A stretch of DNA of 64,000 nucleotides. It comes from Cercospora beticola. Its lineage: Eukaryota; Ascomycota; Dothideomycetes; Mycosphaerellales; Mycosphaerellaceae. The position numbers and the translations under genes were made by a program. The notes under the pieces were generated by a model. It was not told where the DNA came from. It was given only the letters and a program-made list of their open reading frames with translations, and ran no database searches. Every line of letters starts with the position of its first letter. Position 1 is the stretch's first letter. Positions 1 through 10,987 of the stretch are shown in pieces. The stretch spans positions 600,001 through 664,000 of the forward strand of contig NC_088943.1 in the NCBI RefSeq assembly GCF_033473495.1, written 5' to 3'.

Positions 1-2350
1 TTAGAGATGTCTTTGACTTCTTCCTTCTTATATATCCTCCGAACATGCCAGGCTACGAATTCTGCGTACGGCGGGTAGTGGCCCAAAGTAGGGTCCGCAG
101 CCGGCCACTTTTGTATGGGAAACGCTGAAAAGTGGCGAGGTTGCACCTCGCGAGAGGTGCCAAAAAGCGCGCGATCGAGGGACTTAGCGAAAATCACCTC
201 GCCGCCCACCTAAAAGCCCGCCGGACACCTTCTGACCTCGCTGTCGCCACCCTACCTCGCCGCCGCCCCCCCCCAAACTCCTCCAATCGGCCCCAAACTC
301 GGTAGGCGGCCTCTCCGGACTCGAAAACTAATGTTCCCGACCTCGCCGTCGCCGGCGGACCCCCACCTCGTCGTCGCCGACCCCATATGTGTTTTTCGGT
401 GCACGGAATAATAAAGTGACCTCACCTCTGATGCACGACCTACCCTCCTTCCTGGCTCAAAGTGACTCCGCGGTCCCCAATCGCCCCGATGACGCGTGAG
501 ACGCCGGCTTCCACGCCTCCCGACTAAAAGAGTCCTGGGACCCTCTGGAACGGGGAGAGGGAGCTCGGTTTGGGGCCGTACCGTCGCCGGAGCGGCACTC
601 GGAGGCCATCTCGCCCTCCACCGACCTCGCCTGCCCGGATACGACCTCGATAGGGCTCGTGGCAACCCTCCAGGCCCGTGGAGGAACCCTAAGAACCCGT
701 GCGAGGTCGAAGGAGGCCGGTCCGGAGCGTATAGGCACCCAACGGGGTGTTGGGTGACCCAACACCCGGGGGCGACCCTACCGTTTTCTGACCCAACGGC
801 CTTGGAACTCGGCCAAGTCCAGCTCCCGGGGGGGACCCTACCGTTTCCCGACCCAACACCCCACCCACCCAACAGCCGACCCAACAGCCGACCCAACACC
901 CTGACCCAACAGCTGACTAAGCCGTTGGGTGACCCAACACCCGGGGGCGACCCTACCGTTTCCTGACCCAACACCCCACCCAACACCCCATTTTGATGAC
1001 CCAACGGCAAATCTGCCCACCCAACACCCCAAAAATTTTTTTCGGCCGCGAAGCGGCCGCCGCGCGCGCGAGAGAGGGGGGGAGGGGGGAGGGGAGGGGA
1101 AGGGAAGAAGGAGGGAGGGAGAGAGAGAGGGGAGGGGGGAGGGGGAGGTGGTTTCCCGCCCACCCAACAGCTGACCCAACAGCTGACTAAGCGACCCAAC
1201 ACCCCGTTGGGTGACCCAACACCCGGGGGGGACCCTACCGTTTCCTGACCCAACACCCCACCCAACACCCCGTTGGGTGACCCAACGCCCACCCAACACC
1301 CCCTCCGATTGACGCCAAACTTGGGGGCCGGACAGCACGCGTGCCCTCGAGTGCCGCCTACAAGTTTCGCGGCGATCGGGCTCGAATTGAGCCCGGGAGA
1401 GCACCCAACACCCTGACCCAACAGTTTTCAGCCGTTGGGTCACTGCGGGCCGCCGTCACCCAACACCCCTGAGATGACCTCCGATCGACGTCAAACTTGG
1501 AGGTCCGACAGAACGCGTGCCGTTCAGTGCAGCCTGTGAGTTTCGTGTCGATCGGGCTCGAATAGGGCCCGGGAGAGCACCCAACACCCTGACCCAACAC
1601 CCCCGGGGCGACCCTGCCGTTTTTCGCTCTTTCGCGTGTAGCTCGGCGACGGCGAGGTCGATTTCCACCATTTCGACGTTGCTGGAGCCGCCTGGTCGCG
1701 TTCTATCAGACGCCCAAGTTTGGGGTCGATCGGACCCCTTTCCACGCCCGGCTCCATACTGGATTCCGGGACCCAACAGCTGACCCAACACTCCCGGGGG
1801 CGACCCTGCCGTTTTTCGGAAAATCGAGCATCTCTCGCTCATCCGTCGACGGATTTTCGTAGTTTCGACAGCGTTGGAACCGCCTCGCCGCGCTCTATCA
1901 GACGTCCAACTTCGGTGTCGATCGGACCCCGCCCCACCCCGCTGTCGCCACTCCACGGGCTGTTGGGTCAGGACCCAACACTGGACCCAACACTCCCGGG
2001 GGCGACCCTACCGTTTTCTGATCCCACGGCCGTGGAACGCGCGCTGGTACATAAAAATGGCCGGAGGACGTCTCCCGGCGTGCAAAAAGGAGGGATTCCG
2101 CCGCGTACGAGGGGACTCCGCCGTCCAGCGCCCCTCCCGGGCAAAAAGCAAAACGAACAACACTGGGGATTCCCACGTGGTCACCCACCGTAGTACTAAT
2201 CCAGCGATTACGTGCTTATATATGGCAGAGCGGACGGGATGCCTAGCTTTCACGTATCTGTGGTCGTTCGTGCTAGATCTCCATGTTTCCCAACTCATAT
2301 ACCTCCACCCCCCACCGCACACGGCCGCCTCAAGCCGAGTTACATGTTCG
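1..2350. repeat. Complex CCCAAC-rich satellite region
   Basis: This stretch is dominated by short motifs of the type CCCAACACCC and its complement GTTGGGT. A longer core (CCCAACACCCGGGGGCGACC, then CTACCGTTTTC) recurs at about 765, 935, 1210, 1590, 1790 and 1990, with a shortened version near 825. A second unit beginning CAAACTTGG and ending CGATCGGGCTCGAA...GGGAGAGCACCCAACACC occurs at about 1315-1415 and 1493-1590. A third (GGAGCCGCC...CTATCAGACG...GGTCGATCGGACCCC) occurs at about 1690-1740 and 1873-1930. The pattern suggests a higher-order unit of roughly 180-200 bp with small palindromes such as GTTGGGTGACCCAAC inside it. Open frames of up to about 390 codons cross it but read low-complexity Pro/Gly/Trp text and are artefacts. 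No telomere repeat or transposase is visible. Confidence 0.85.
1064..1152 (+). repeat. Polypurine (G/A) tract
   Basis: About 90 bases are almost purely G and A, with runs of four to seven G separated by A. The tract follows a short CGCG-rich stretch and sits in the middle of the satellite. Sequence of this kind can form G-quadruplex or triplex structure; that is inference from composition only. Confidence 0.7.
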
Positions 2351-2363
2351 TCGTAGCTGTTGC

Positions 2364-4993
2364 TTAGTTGCTAATATGTTGTCGGGACATCAAGTTCTGT
2401 ACGTAAGCAAGATTCGATAAAACTAGGACAGTGTCGGGATGCTGCAGGCCGTACTTAGTCTTATAGCCTTCTGCTGCTAGACTTTGGAGGGCCTCGGCCT
2501 CCGTCCATCGTCCTTGCTTGCAATATGTCGCTGCGAGGCCCGCCATGCTCGTAAGTGTAACGGGATGATCCGCCCCGAACGTCGTCTTCCTCGACTCCAG
2601 CACATGCACCTCAAGCTCCTCCGCCTCCGCCCATCGACCTTGATTGCAGTACGTCGAGGCGAGATTCCCCATGCTCGTGAGAGTATCGGGATGAACCGCT
2701 CCGAGCATCGTCTTGCTCGTCTCCATTACCTCTACCTCAAGCTCCTCCGCCTCCGTCCACCGTCCTTGATTTCGATACGTGTTTGCGACCATCACCTTGC
2801 TCCGTAGAGTCCCTCTGTGTTTGTCGCCAAGCTGCTCGGATCTAGTTGCCATAGATTGAGTCGCCATGCTAAGTGCCCCAGCAAAATCTCCCTGCTCACT
2901 AGCATACGAGCTACTCCTGTATAGTAGGGTCGACCACTGTAGCTGCGCATCTCTGCCCACTGGTTTACGCTCTGCCGCGCGTGTTGCATGTGGGAACAGC
3001 GTACGACATAGAGCCCAGTTCTCAAAATCGCCGTCTGGGAACACCTCGCACAGACGATCAATGAAACGACCAAAGGCTTCTTCGCATCGTCCGAGCTCTT
3101 CTAACCAGACTTGTGTCGCGTCCTGGACGAGCCGATGCATTTCCCATTCCCGGGGGTCCGGAGTTTCAGACACTAGTGAGAAGTTTCGGAGTGTAACAAT
3201 GTCGTCCTCGAAAGTGGAAGAATGACCTGGAGGATCCGTGTCCCCGCCATCTGCACGAATCAGGTTCTCTTGGATGGCAAGTCGGTCGCAGAAACTCATG
3301 ATCGACAACAACTCTGCAGCAGACTCCTGCGTCTTGTGGATGTGCTCAAACGAGATCTGCCATGTGAGCATAACCGCATTGCTCGCCTCTGTATCTCGGC
3401 TAGGAAGCGGGACGTGTCGCCGTAAGAGGCTCGTTCTCGATGTGCGGTTCTGCTCCAGCTCCTTGAGATACTGCTGCACGGAGCAGCGCGGGCCTCGCTC
3501 TCGTATATATGCCGCCGCTTGGGCGATGGCGAGCGGCATATAGTCAAGTGCTCGAACAAGTATCCCGTCGTCCGCGCTCTCTCCTTTGACTTTGCTTACG
3601 AGCAAGGATCGTGCTTCCTCCTCGTTCATTGGCATAACATGAACTACATCATCTTCGTACACCAACTTCAGCGCCTCGCTCTTGCTTCTAGATGTGATGA
3701 GCACGGAGCCGTGCTCGCAAGAAGGGACGAAGTCGATGCGTTGTTGCGTACGCCGTGTCTCAGCGACGGCCGTGGGCGGCTCGAGGAGAAAAGAGGCATC
3801 GTCGGCATTGTCGAGTACCATAAGCCAGCTTCCTTTGCTCGCATCGCGAAGCCAGTTCCGAAGTAGTTGGAGAACGTCAGCATTGGGATCTTCGCGCCCG
3901 AATAGCTGAAGTAAATCGGCCGTGTCGCGCGCGCTCTGCTCGAAGCGCACTGCGTTGCTCGCATGCAACCAGAACACCCAGGTGTCCGGGCGCAGCGTGT
4001 GCACGCGGTAACAGTGCTCGATCGCGAGCTGTGATTTCCTGCCACAACATCAGCACACTGGGAACGCTTGGCGCAGCGACCATGTCCTGGACGTCTCTCA
4101 TACCCAACTCCACCCAGGCCCACTAATGCAACTCGGGCTGCTGGCGCCAGCCTTGCCTCCACCTGAGCGGCCAACGTTGGGCGGGGGATGAATCCAGGCT
4201 CACGACGGAAGGGCACGTTCATGGACGGCTTTGGTCGCGCCGCATCTGCGTCCATAAGTCCGATCTCTTTCAACAGACGCCGTCGTGCTCGCTCTGCTCC
4301 CTCACCATAGTTCGCGCCAATGGGAGCATCCAGGATACCGAACAGGCAATATGCCATGTCCTCTTCGCGAGTCGTGTTTCGGCCCTGTACCCATCGGAGC
4401 TTTTCTTCTTTGCTGAACGCCTCCAGTCGGCGAGAGTCGTCCAGCACGCCGTCCGGAACACCTGTGATTTGTGACACGCTCTGAGTCAGACAGCGGCCCA
4501 TAGGTCGTGATGATTTTGCATCACCCATGTCCCACCCCTTATGCCCAATGACTTGCCAATCCGACGTCAAGAAAATGACAGTCCGCGACGCGATCAGCTC
4601 TTGCAAGGTCCAGCCGCGTCTGAACCACTCGCTGCGCCGGAACTCTTCCTCATCCTCGCTATCGCTCACGTCGACAAGGTATGCAAGGCAGACCACGGCC
4701 TTCTGATACCACTTGAACATGGAATTCACTGCTTCCGATAGCTCGGCGCTGTACTTCTGGTCGATGCAGCATGTGTCGATCCACAGCCACTCCACGTCTG
4801 GGACATGTTTCTTCACATACTGCACGAACCCTTCCACCTTCTTGTAGCCTGCCTTCTCTGTGTTCCGGTGCTTCTGCACATCTTGATAGGACGTCTCGGC
4901 TGCTGCTGCCCATCTGTGCGACGCGATCGCGTATGCTGGAGCATCGGCGTAGAACTGCTCGAAACCGCGTGTCCGGACGTTCAAGAGTCGCAT
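2364..4993 (-). CDS. HET-NB-ARC-TPR receptor (fungal NLR-like protein)
   Basis: Two exons (4993-4104 and 4038-2364) encode 854 residues. The N-terminus starts MRLLNVRT and carries a HET domain (AYAIASHRW, LWIDTCCIDQ, EWFRRGWTLQELIAS) followed by the usual HET-extension region ending in AYCLFGILD. The NB-ARC begins near residue 290 with P-loop GLGGVGKS and has a Walker B-like LMVLDNADD near 370 and GSVLITSRS. The C-terminus has three full 42-residue kinesin-light-chain-type TPRs plus a partial one (HPDTL.S...LA.TYC.QGRW.EAEEL). The family acts in heterokaryon incompatibility and fungal innate immunity as an NTP-driven oligomerising receptor. The 65-nt intron 4103-4039 (GTATGAG...CTGATG...CAG) interrupts the P-loop codons; removing it restores GVGKSQLAIEHCYRV. 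The open frame continues upstream of 4993 without an ATG, so MRLL is the chosen start. It lies next to the satellite. Confidence 0.9.
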
Positions 4994-5275
4994 ACTTGAG
5001 ATTGATGAACCAGGGAGATCAGGTGCTCCTGTTGGACAGGCAGAAAATATATCAGGACATGCTTGTGACAGCGAGATGCGCAGACGCAGACGCTCCCGCG
5101 TCGCAAGGCTGAGCAGTGCTCTGCTGCGGGGAAGGCGCAGCTGTGGACCTGCAGATGGTGTGGTGAGTGCTTTCCGCAGCGAGGCGCGAAGGTACGTGAG
5201 CGACCGACATTGCTCTACTGTACTCTGTGCATGAATTGTCCTCAGGACTCTATTCGCCAATGCGTCGTCAAGATG

Positions 5276-6813
5276 TCATATCCTATTCACTCTCCTCCCT
5301 CGTCCAGGTCGTCGGCCTCTTTCCTCTTCCACATCTTCGACTTCATCCTTGCCCTTCTCCAGCTTCCCATCCTTCAACTCCCAAGACTGCAAACCCCAGT
5401 CTGTCACGTCATACCAATCCTCGCCATCACTCATCTCCGTCACTGCATTGCCCTTGCCGTCGTGGATCACATGGCCTTCGGCTTTGCAGCACCTGTACAC
5501 GTACGATCGCAGTCTGTCTGCCCTTTGCAATCCTGCATGCAAGGTATCCAGCGACCGCACCACCTGCTCTTGCTTCTGCACGTACAGCAACAACAATTTT
5601 CTAGTCTCTTCCGCTTCCTGCGCAGGAAGACCGAGATCACGATCAGGCAGCGATGATGCAGGCGCAACAAACCATGGGTGAATTGCAGGCACCGAGGCGG
5701 ATTCGCTGGGCGAGGGGGATGAAGTGCGGTCACTTCGGCCCGCAGGCGAGCGTGCTCGAGCACGGGTCGTCATGGCGTGCCGTTCGGTGCCGTTCGATTG
5801 TGAAGCTGTTTCGGACGCTGCCTCGCCATCGGCAATGTTGGCAATCGTGGGATTGGGTATGCTCTCCGCCTGATCGTGGATCTCTGCTGGCAGTACGTCC
5901 GAATTCATGGCGATGTCACCATTGGCGACCTGCGATGGTACTTGGTCGGAGACTTCGCGGTGCGCATCTGCGCTGGCGGCTTCGGTCGTGTCTGCCGCCA
6001 TATCATGCGTGACCACGCCCTCCATTGTCTCGCTCGCATTTTCAGTGTCGCCATTGGCACGAACAAAAGGCTTCACAGGATCCAGCTGGTCAACAGCTTG
6101 GGCTGCAGTCGCTGGCTCCAGTGTGAACATGTGATGGTCCGCCAGCATATCCGGCACCACCTCTTCTCCCGTGAGGAGCGCGTTGTCACTCTCGGCCTCA
6201 AATGTCTGCGAGGGAACCCAATCCGCATCGCCCCGGAAGCGCTGAAGCAGTCTTTTAGCTTTCCACAACCTCGCTCTTTCTCGCCTGAGCATCGCACACG
6301 CTTCTTCAGCCATATGCGTCAATCCCTTGCTCTTATATGGGATGCTCAGACTAGGATGGTCTGCCAGCTCGGCCGCAGACGTCAATGGACGCAGCAGCGA
6401 CTCCAGCTGCACTTCGCCAAATGGGTTGTCGTCAGCCAATTCCCCATAGCGCTCGTTTTCGTGATCCGACGATGTGGGGGAGTATGGGTCACCATCTTCG
6501 TCGAGGTAGGCAGGATTCGCAGCAATCGTGTGTCGCAAATAGCCAGCGTGGTTCACTTTCTACGTCGCAGTCAGGACAACGCATTGGGATCGTGCAACGT
6601 GGGTGCAGCACTGACCTTGCGATATGACAAGCCGCCGGTGTCATCGAGGCGGTCTTTCTGCACATTTTTCGCGCCTCGTCGCAGTTTGTTGCCCCGGTTC
6701 GTGTGCTGTCGAATGTCTCCGTCGCTTTCGCTGTCGCTGGCGCGTCGCTTCATGGCCAACTTCATGGCCCGAATGGTTTCGGCAACCATGATCTGCTGCT
6801 GCGAGGCGGCCAT
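5276..6813 (-). CDS. RXT2: RXT2, Rpd3L histone deacetylase complex subunit
   Basis: Two exons (6813-6616, 6559-5276) encode 493 residues. The N-terminal Rxt2_N hallmark is present: NRGNKLRRGAKNV...GLSYRKKVNHAGYLR, followed by AANPAYLDEDGD. The rest is acidic, low-complexity sequence with a conserved C-terminal helical stretch (ETRKLLLLYVQKQEQVVRSLD...ADRLRSYVYRCCKAEGHVIHDGKG). In yeast, Rxt2 is a subunit of the large Rpd3L deacetylase complex, a nuclear transcriptional repressor. The intron (6615-6560, GTCAGT...CTGACTG...TAG) falls inside the Rxt2_N domain, and the spliced junction reads YRKKVNHAGY. The start MAASQQQ was chosen because the Rxt2 domain follows closely; an in-frame upstream Met at 7029 would add a basic extension. 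It is divergent from SRP40 with about 270 bp between. Confidence 0.88.
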
Positions 6814-7080
6814 CGTGTCGCGAGCGCGCTGGTAGGCGTCGGCGAGGGGTGGCTGTGGGGACGAATGGTTGAGGAGAGCTCGTGCAGGAACAGCGTCTGT
6901 TTTCGAGACACGGCGGAGTGATGCAACAGCTCCGAAGCTGGGGAAGACCCTAGCCCGCCAGCCCGAGATGTTCCGCAGAGCCGCATCGATATTTTTTGGT
7001 CGGGAGCATCGTGGAGCAAAACTCGCCATTGTGAATCGTCTGCCCATTTTTACCACCACTGCACGCAGACCGCCTTCGAC

Positions 7081-8383
7081 ATGGCTATGGAAAGTGTGAT
7101 TCCGGCCGCCTTCTGGCCGCACGATAGCCCCGCGCCCCGTACGCACCAAGTGTTGAGCCAGATTGCCGGCCTGTTGCAAGATCTGGGATACACCAAGACC
7201 GTGGCTTCACTCGAGAAGGAAGCGGTCAAGAATGGTCTCGCCAAACCAAATGCCACCGAAGGCAGTTCACAACTCTTGGCATTGTACAGCCTAGATGCTT
7301 CTACTGTCACGAAGCTGCCGAGCTCGGACAGTGATAGCGACGCCGACAGCGAGAGCAGCGATAGTGAAGAAGACTCGGAACGAGACGAGGCTGAAGGCCA
7401 CTTGGTGGACGTGGAGGCAGAAGAGACATCAGACGACGAGTCAGACGAAGCAAGCGATTCGAGTAGCGACAGCTCATCGGGCAGCGCAGTGAAGACAACG
7501 GGCACGAAGCGCAAGCGAGCTGTGACGCCGCCTTCGTCGGTTGATTCGAGCTCCGATACCTCCATGAACAGTGATAGCGACAGCAGCAGCAGTAGCGATT
7601 CCGACAATGAAGCCTCACGACCATCGAAGAAAGCGAAGACGGAAGACGTGAAAGCCGGAGCCAGCGATTCGGATTCTTCAAGCTCCTCCAGCGGCGGCGA
7701 AAGCAGTGACTCTAGCTCCTCTTCCGACTCGGACTCTGACAGTGCTGCGAGTGACAGCAGTGACAGTGACTCCTCGAGCGACAGCAGCGACAGCGACTCC
7801 TCGAGCAGCAGCAGTAGTAGCAGCGACTCGAGCTCCTCCGACTCAGATTCCTCCGCGCCAGCTCCCAAACCCAAAACGAAGAAGGAAAAGAAGGCTAAAG
7901 CCTCCACCCTTGCCGTACCCAAACCAGAAATCAAGGACAACGGCTCCCAATCCTCTTCCACACTCCAAGGCGACTCCCCCGCCCCAAAGCCCGAACAAGA
8001 AGACGAGCCTGAAATGAGCGGAATGCACCCAGACCGCCTCAAGCAAAGCAACTTCGCCCCAGCCACACGAAGAGAATCCGCAGCCGCCTCCAAGAAATCT
8101 CAAATTCCCTTCTCCCGAATCCCAGCAGACCAAAAAGTCGACCCACGATTCAGCAATAAATACGTCTCGTACGACTACGCAGACAAGGCGTATCAAGATT
8201 TGGTGGTGACAAAAGGCAAAGGTTTTACGAAAGAGAAGAACAAGAAAAAGCGAGGTAAGCGCAGCGAGCAAAGCACACATCTCCCTCCCGTCATCCCACA
8301 AACACTAACCCATGACCAATACAGGTTCCTACCGAGGCGGCGCCATCGACCTGGCACCTAAGGGAATCAAGTTTGAAGACTGA
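7081..8383 (+). CDS. SRP40: SRP40/Nopp140-like nucleolar phosphoprotein
   Basis: Two exons (7081-8254, 8325-8383) encode 410 residues. A LisH-like N-terminus (about residues 17-48, HQVLSQIAGLLQDLGYTKTVASLEKEA) is followed by long Ser/Asp/Glu stretches alternating with Lys-rich patches, the architecture of Srp40 and Nopp140. The C-terminal SRP40_C domain is clear: PFSRIPADQKVDPRFSNKY...DYADKAYQDLVVTKGKGFTKEKNKKKRG, completed after splicing by SYRGGAIDLAPKGIKFED. These proteins act as nucleolar chaperones for snoRNPs; the serine tracts are casein kinase 2 targets in known members. The 70-nt intron (GTAAGC...CTAACC...ACAG) must be removed to give the conserved C-terminus; unspliced reading runs into unrelated sequence. 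Confidence 0.92.
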
Positions 8384-8965
8384 AGAGGGAGATCATCATG
8401 CTCGCAGAATTGTACTGTCTGCCACGGCGTTGCAACAGGTATATACCTAGGAACTGATTGTGGGACTGGAAGTTGTTTATCGAGTTGACTATGTAATCGA
8501 GGAAAACTGGTTCAATTCAACCTTTGCGTAGCACGGGCTGGCCACAGACTTGTTGGCTGAAATTGCTCATTTCTCAGACGTGTCTGGGAGGCGTGGTTGT
8601 GTTCCTTTAGAGCCTTGCGACGAAGTGCGAGTTGACTGTGAGGGGGAACAAGTAGATACAGGGTCAGGAGTCGCGAGTGCCTGGCCAAGCAGAACGGTCC
8701 TGGTCGGTCGTAGTGGAAGATGGAGCTGCAGTCCAGTTGTCATACTGCCACCATTCGTTCATGTCTTATACAATGAAGACTAGACCCATGCACGGGACGT
8801 CGATGGCGAGCACTAACACAACACAGTGAACGCATCCTGCAACGATCTGCGAACGGAATGAGGCGCTAATGCCACATCTTCGTACGTACGTGAGCTTATG
8901 AAGCTGTAGGCAGCTCCTTTCATTGTTGTACAAGAAAACTCGTGTGTTGACGTGAGCGAAAGTCC
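8384..8965. other. Convergent intergenic region SRP40/DAP3
   Basis: This is 3' flanking sequence of two convergent genes. No conserved coding stretch, RNA gene or long repeat is visible. Confidence 0.6.
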
Positions 8966-10378
8966 TCATATTCTCGCTCGTACACTCCCGTGCTCCAATT
9001 GTCCAATAATCCCACCTCCTGCCAACGTCCATGTTTCCGACACAAGGCTGTCAGTCACGTTGGCTCGCAACATCCCACTCCGAGCATAATACTCCATAAT
9101 CCCCCTCGCCTCAGCCTTTGTCAAGCCCTCAAGTTTCCTCACGCCCACTGTCTCCATCACCTCCTGCACCCATTGATCATGCGCAACATACGGATCCCAA
9201 TCCTTCACCTTTCGACCATCTTGAATCGCATCATTCCGCTCCAGACACTCGTCCAGAGTATGCGTGGCAGCTCGATTCGACTGAGAGACGGCGGCTAGCA
9301 CCATACCGCCATTCGGCAGCGGGGTTCGTCCGGACAGGGCATCAACGAAGTGCTTGACCAGAGTGAGTTCGTGGGCGTGAATCGGTCGTGTCTCGGCATC
9401 CAGGTATGCAGAATCGCGCATCACATGGTCAAAGGCGTCGAGGGAGTACATTATGCTTGGCCGACCAGCATCGCGGAGGGACAGTTCGGACCAAAGGGCT
9501 TTCCACACTGGCCAGGCAAGATCATGGTCTTGAACACCAATCGCAGCGAGGCGGTCGAGAGATGCATTAGGCGGTATGGGGACGCCAATATCGTGTTGTT
9601 GCTTCACCTGAAGCGTAGATAGCAGAGCGCCATTGGCCTTGATAACATTGTCCAGCAGCTTCGCGGTATATGTCGGCTGCATGTACATGGTGCCTTGTTC
9701 CGTCTCGATGGGCTCATATGCGGTGAAAGCATTGGTGAGATCTTTGGCGTCGGGTACGTGGATGACGATCCATTTGTGAAGGGAGGCCATAGCCATGGCC
9801 TGCAGCTGCAATACACTCTTCCCGCTCCCTCGCGCGCCGTAAAGGACCTTGCGTACCGTCCTTCCCTCTTGCGCTGCCTCCACAATCCATTCCAGATCGC
9901 CGGCAAGCTCTACCGTCTCCTTCCTGACGAGCGTTGCGGGTCGACGAAACAGGCTCCATCCTTGCGTGGTTTTGAAGGCCTCTAGAGCGCGGATCTTGTC
10001 CACAGTCTCGGTCTGCAGACCGACCACGCTGCCCCGAAGCTCTCGCAGCTGCGCGATCTTCGCAGTGCCTGGGCTCAAGTCGGGCAAGCCCGGCACTTCC
10101 AATGCGTTCGAATTGCTGAGGACGACTCGCTTCCGCAGTGCCTTCCTCTCACCGACCGCCGGAGGACGCGCCGTCGCCGCTCGCTTGTTCTTGTTCAGGC
10201 GCAATGTCTTGCCCGGTCGTGCTGTTGGCCTCGCGACGACAGCCTTCTTCTTCGGCGGGTTCGCGGCGAGGGAGGAAGAGGTCGAGAAGGCGGTGCGGCC
10301 GGGGGTTGGCGTCTCGACGGCGTGCAGAGAGCGCCGCAGGCAGCGGAGACACAGCGACGATGGCATGGAGGCGGGCAT
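8966..10378 (-). CDS. RSM23: Mitochondrial small-subunit ribosomal protein mS29 (DAP3/Rsm23)
   Basis: A single exon of 470 residues starts MPASMPSSLCLRCLRRSL. The first about 80 residues are basic and Ser/Ala-rich, as expected of a mitochondrial presequence (LRCLRRSLHAVETPTPGRTAFSTSS). The P-loop GARGSGKS lies near residue 186, in a context typical of DAP3 (VRKVLYGARGSGKSVLQLQAMAMA), followed by KWIVIHVPDAKDLTNAFTAYEP and the C-terminal EGLTKAEARGIMEYYARSGMLR. mS29 is the GTP-binding protein of the mitoribosomal small subunit. An in-frame upstream Met at 10486 would put a different basic extension in front; the internal Met was preferred because it gives the better presequence. The divergent neighbour is the Ulp1-like gene. 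Confidence 0.92.
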   Translation of the reverse strand: MPASMPSSLCLRCLRRSLHAVETPTPGRTAFSTSSSLAANPPKKKAVVARPTARPGKTLRLNKNKRAATARPPAVGERKALRKRVVLSNSNALEVPGLPDLSPGTAKIAQLRELRGSVVGLQTETVDKIRALEAFKTTQGWSLFRRPATLVRKETVELAGDLEWIVEAAQEGRTVRKVLYGARGSGKSVLQLQAMAMASLHKWIVIHVPDAKDLTNAFTAYEPIETEQGTMYMQPTYTAKLLDNVIKANGALLSTLQVKQQHDIGVPIPPNASLDRLAAIGVQDHDLAWPVWKALWSELSLRDAGRPSIMYSLDAFDHVMRDSAYLDAETRPIHAHELTLVKHFVDALSGRTPLPNGGMVLAAVSQSNRAATHTLDECLERNDAIQDGRKVKDWDPYVAHDQWVQEVMETVGVRKLEGLTKAEARGIMEYYARSGMLRANVTDSLVSETWTLAGGGIIGQLEHGSVRARI

Positions 10379-10987
10379 GCTGCTGCCGATTGCGATCTCG
10401 CGACGCGGACGTGGATGGGTGGAATGTGTGGCAGCAGCACGGAGTCGATGCGTGCGGCGACTCGGAGGTGCCGCAAACGGAAGCATTCCGCTGCTGCACT
10501 TTACACTTCACTTCGCCCGACCTTAGACAGAGACAACTCCACCTTGACCATGTTCGTCGACTTGGCGCAGTGCTCACCAAGAGACTCCCCATTCAATGAC
10601 CATGGTCATGGCGGTCCCGCGGTATGCTGGATGCGAACCTGCTCCAGAGCATTGACACCACAATTGACCAGACATGGCCGGTAAACGATATCCCTCCACA
10701 ATTACGGTAGGTCATTTCTGGACAACCCGTTTGCGTGACACGTCTGAAGACGGTAGCGTGGATGCACGCGGCGACTCGATGGTAGCATTGGCACGTGCAA
10801 GGCCCTGAATGGAGACTGCCGGATCTGTCTCCTCTGACAATCGTCCGCTTCCGGCAAACAATGCGAACAAAGACACAATGGAGACGGTATACTCCCTGAG
10901 ATGCCGCAACGATGCTCTCCGAAGCGTATCATCCCAAGTCACATCGCAATTTCAGGGCTGCACACCAGCCCAACTACACTATTTCCA
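10379..10987. promoter_or_regulatory. Divergent promoter region DAP3/Ulp1-like gene
   Basis: About 610 bp lies between two divergently transcribed starts. No TATA box or specific factor site could be assigned with confidence; short overlapping open frames look random. Confidence 0.5.

Noticed and set aside
252..1443. Long open frames (to 389 codons) on both strands in the satellite
   Set aside because: They read low-complexity Gly/Pro/Trp text produced by the CCCAAC repeats, overlap each other and have no domain.
4994..5260. N-terminal extension of the HET gene to a TTG at 5260
   Set aside because: No ATG supports it, and HET proteins of this class begin at the MRLL-type start; the extension has no coding character.
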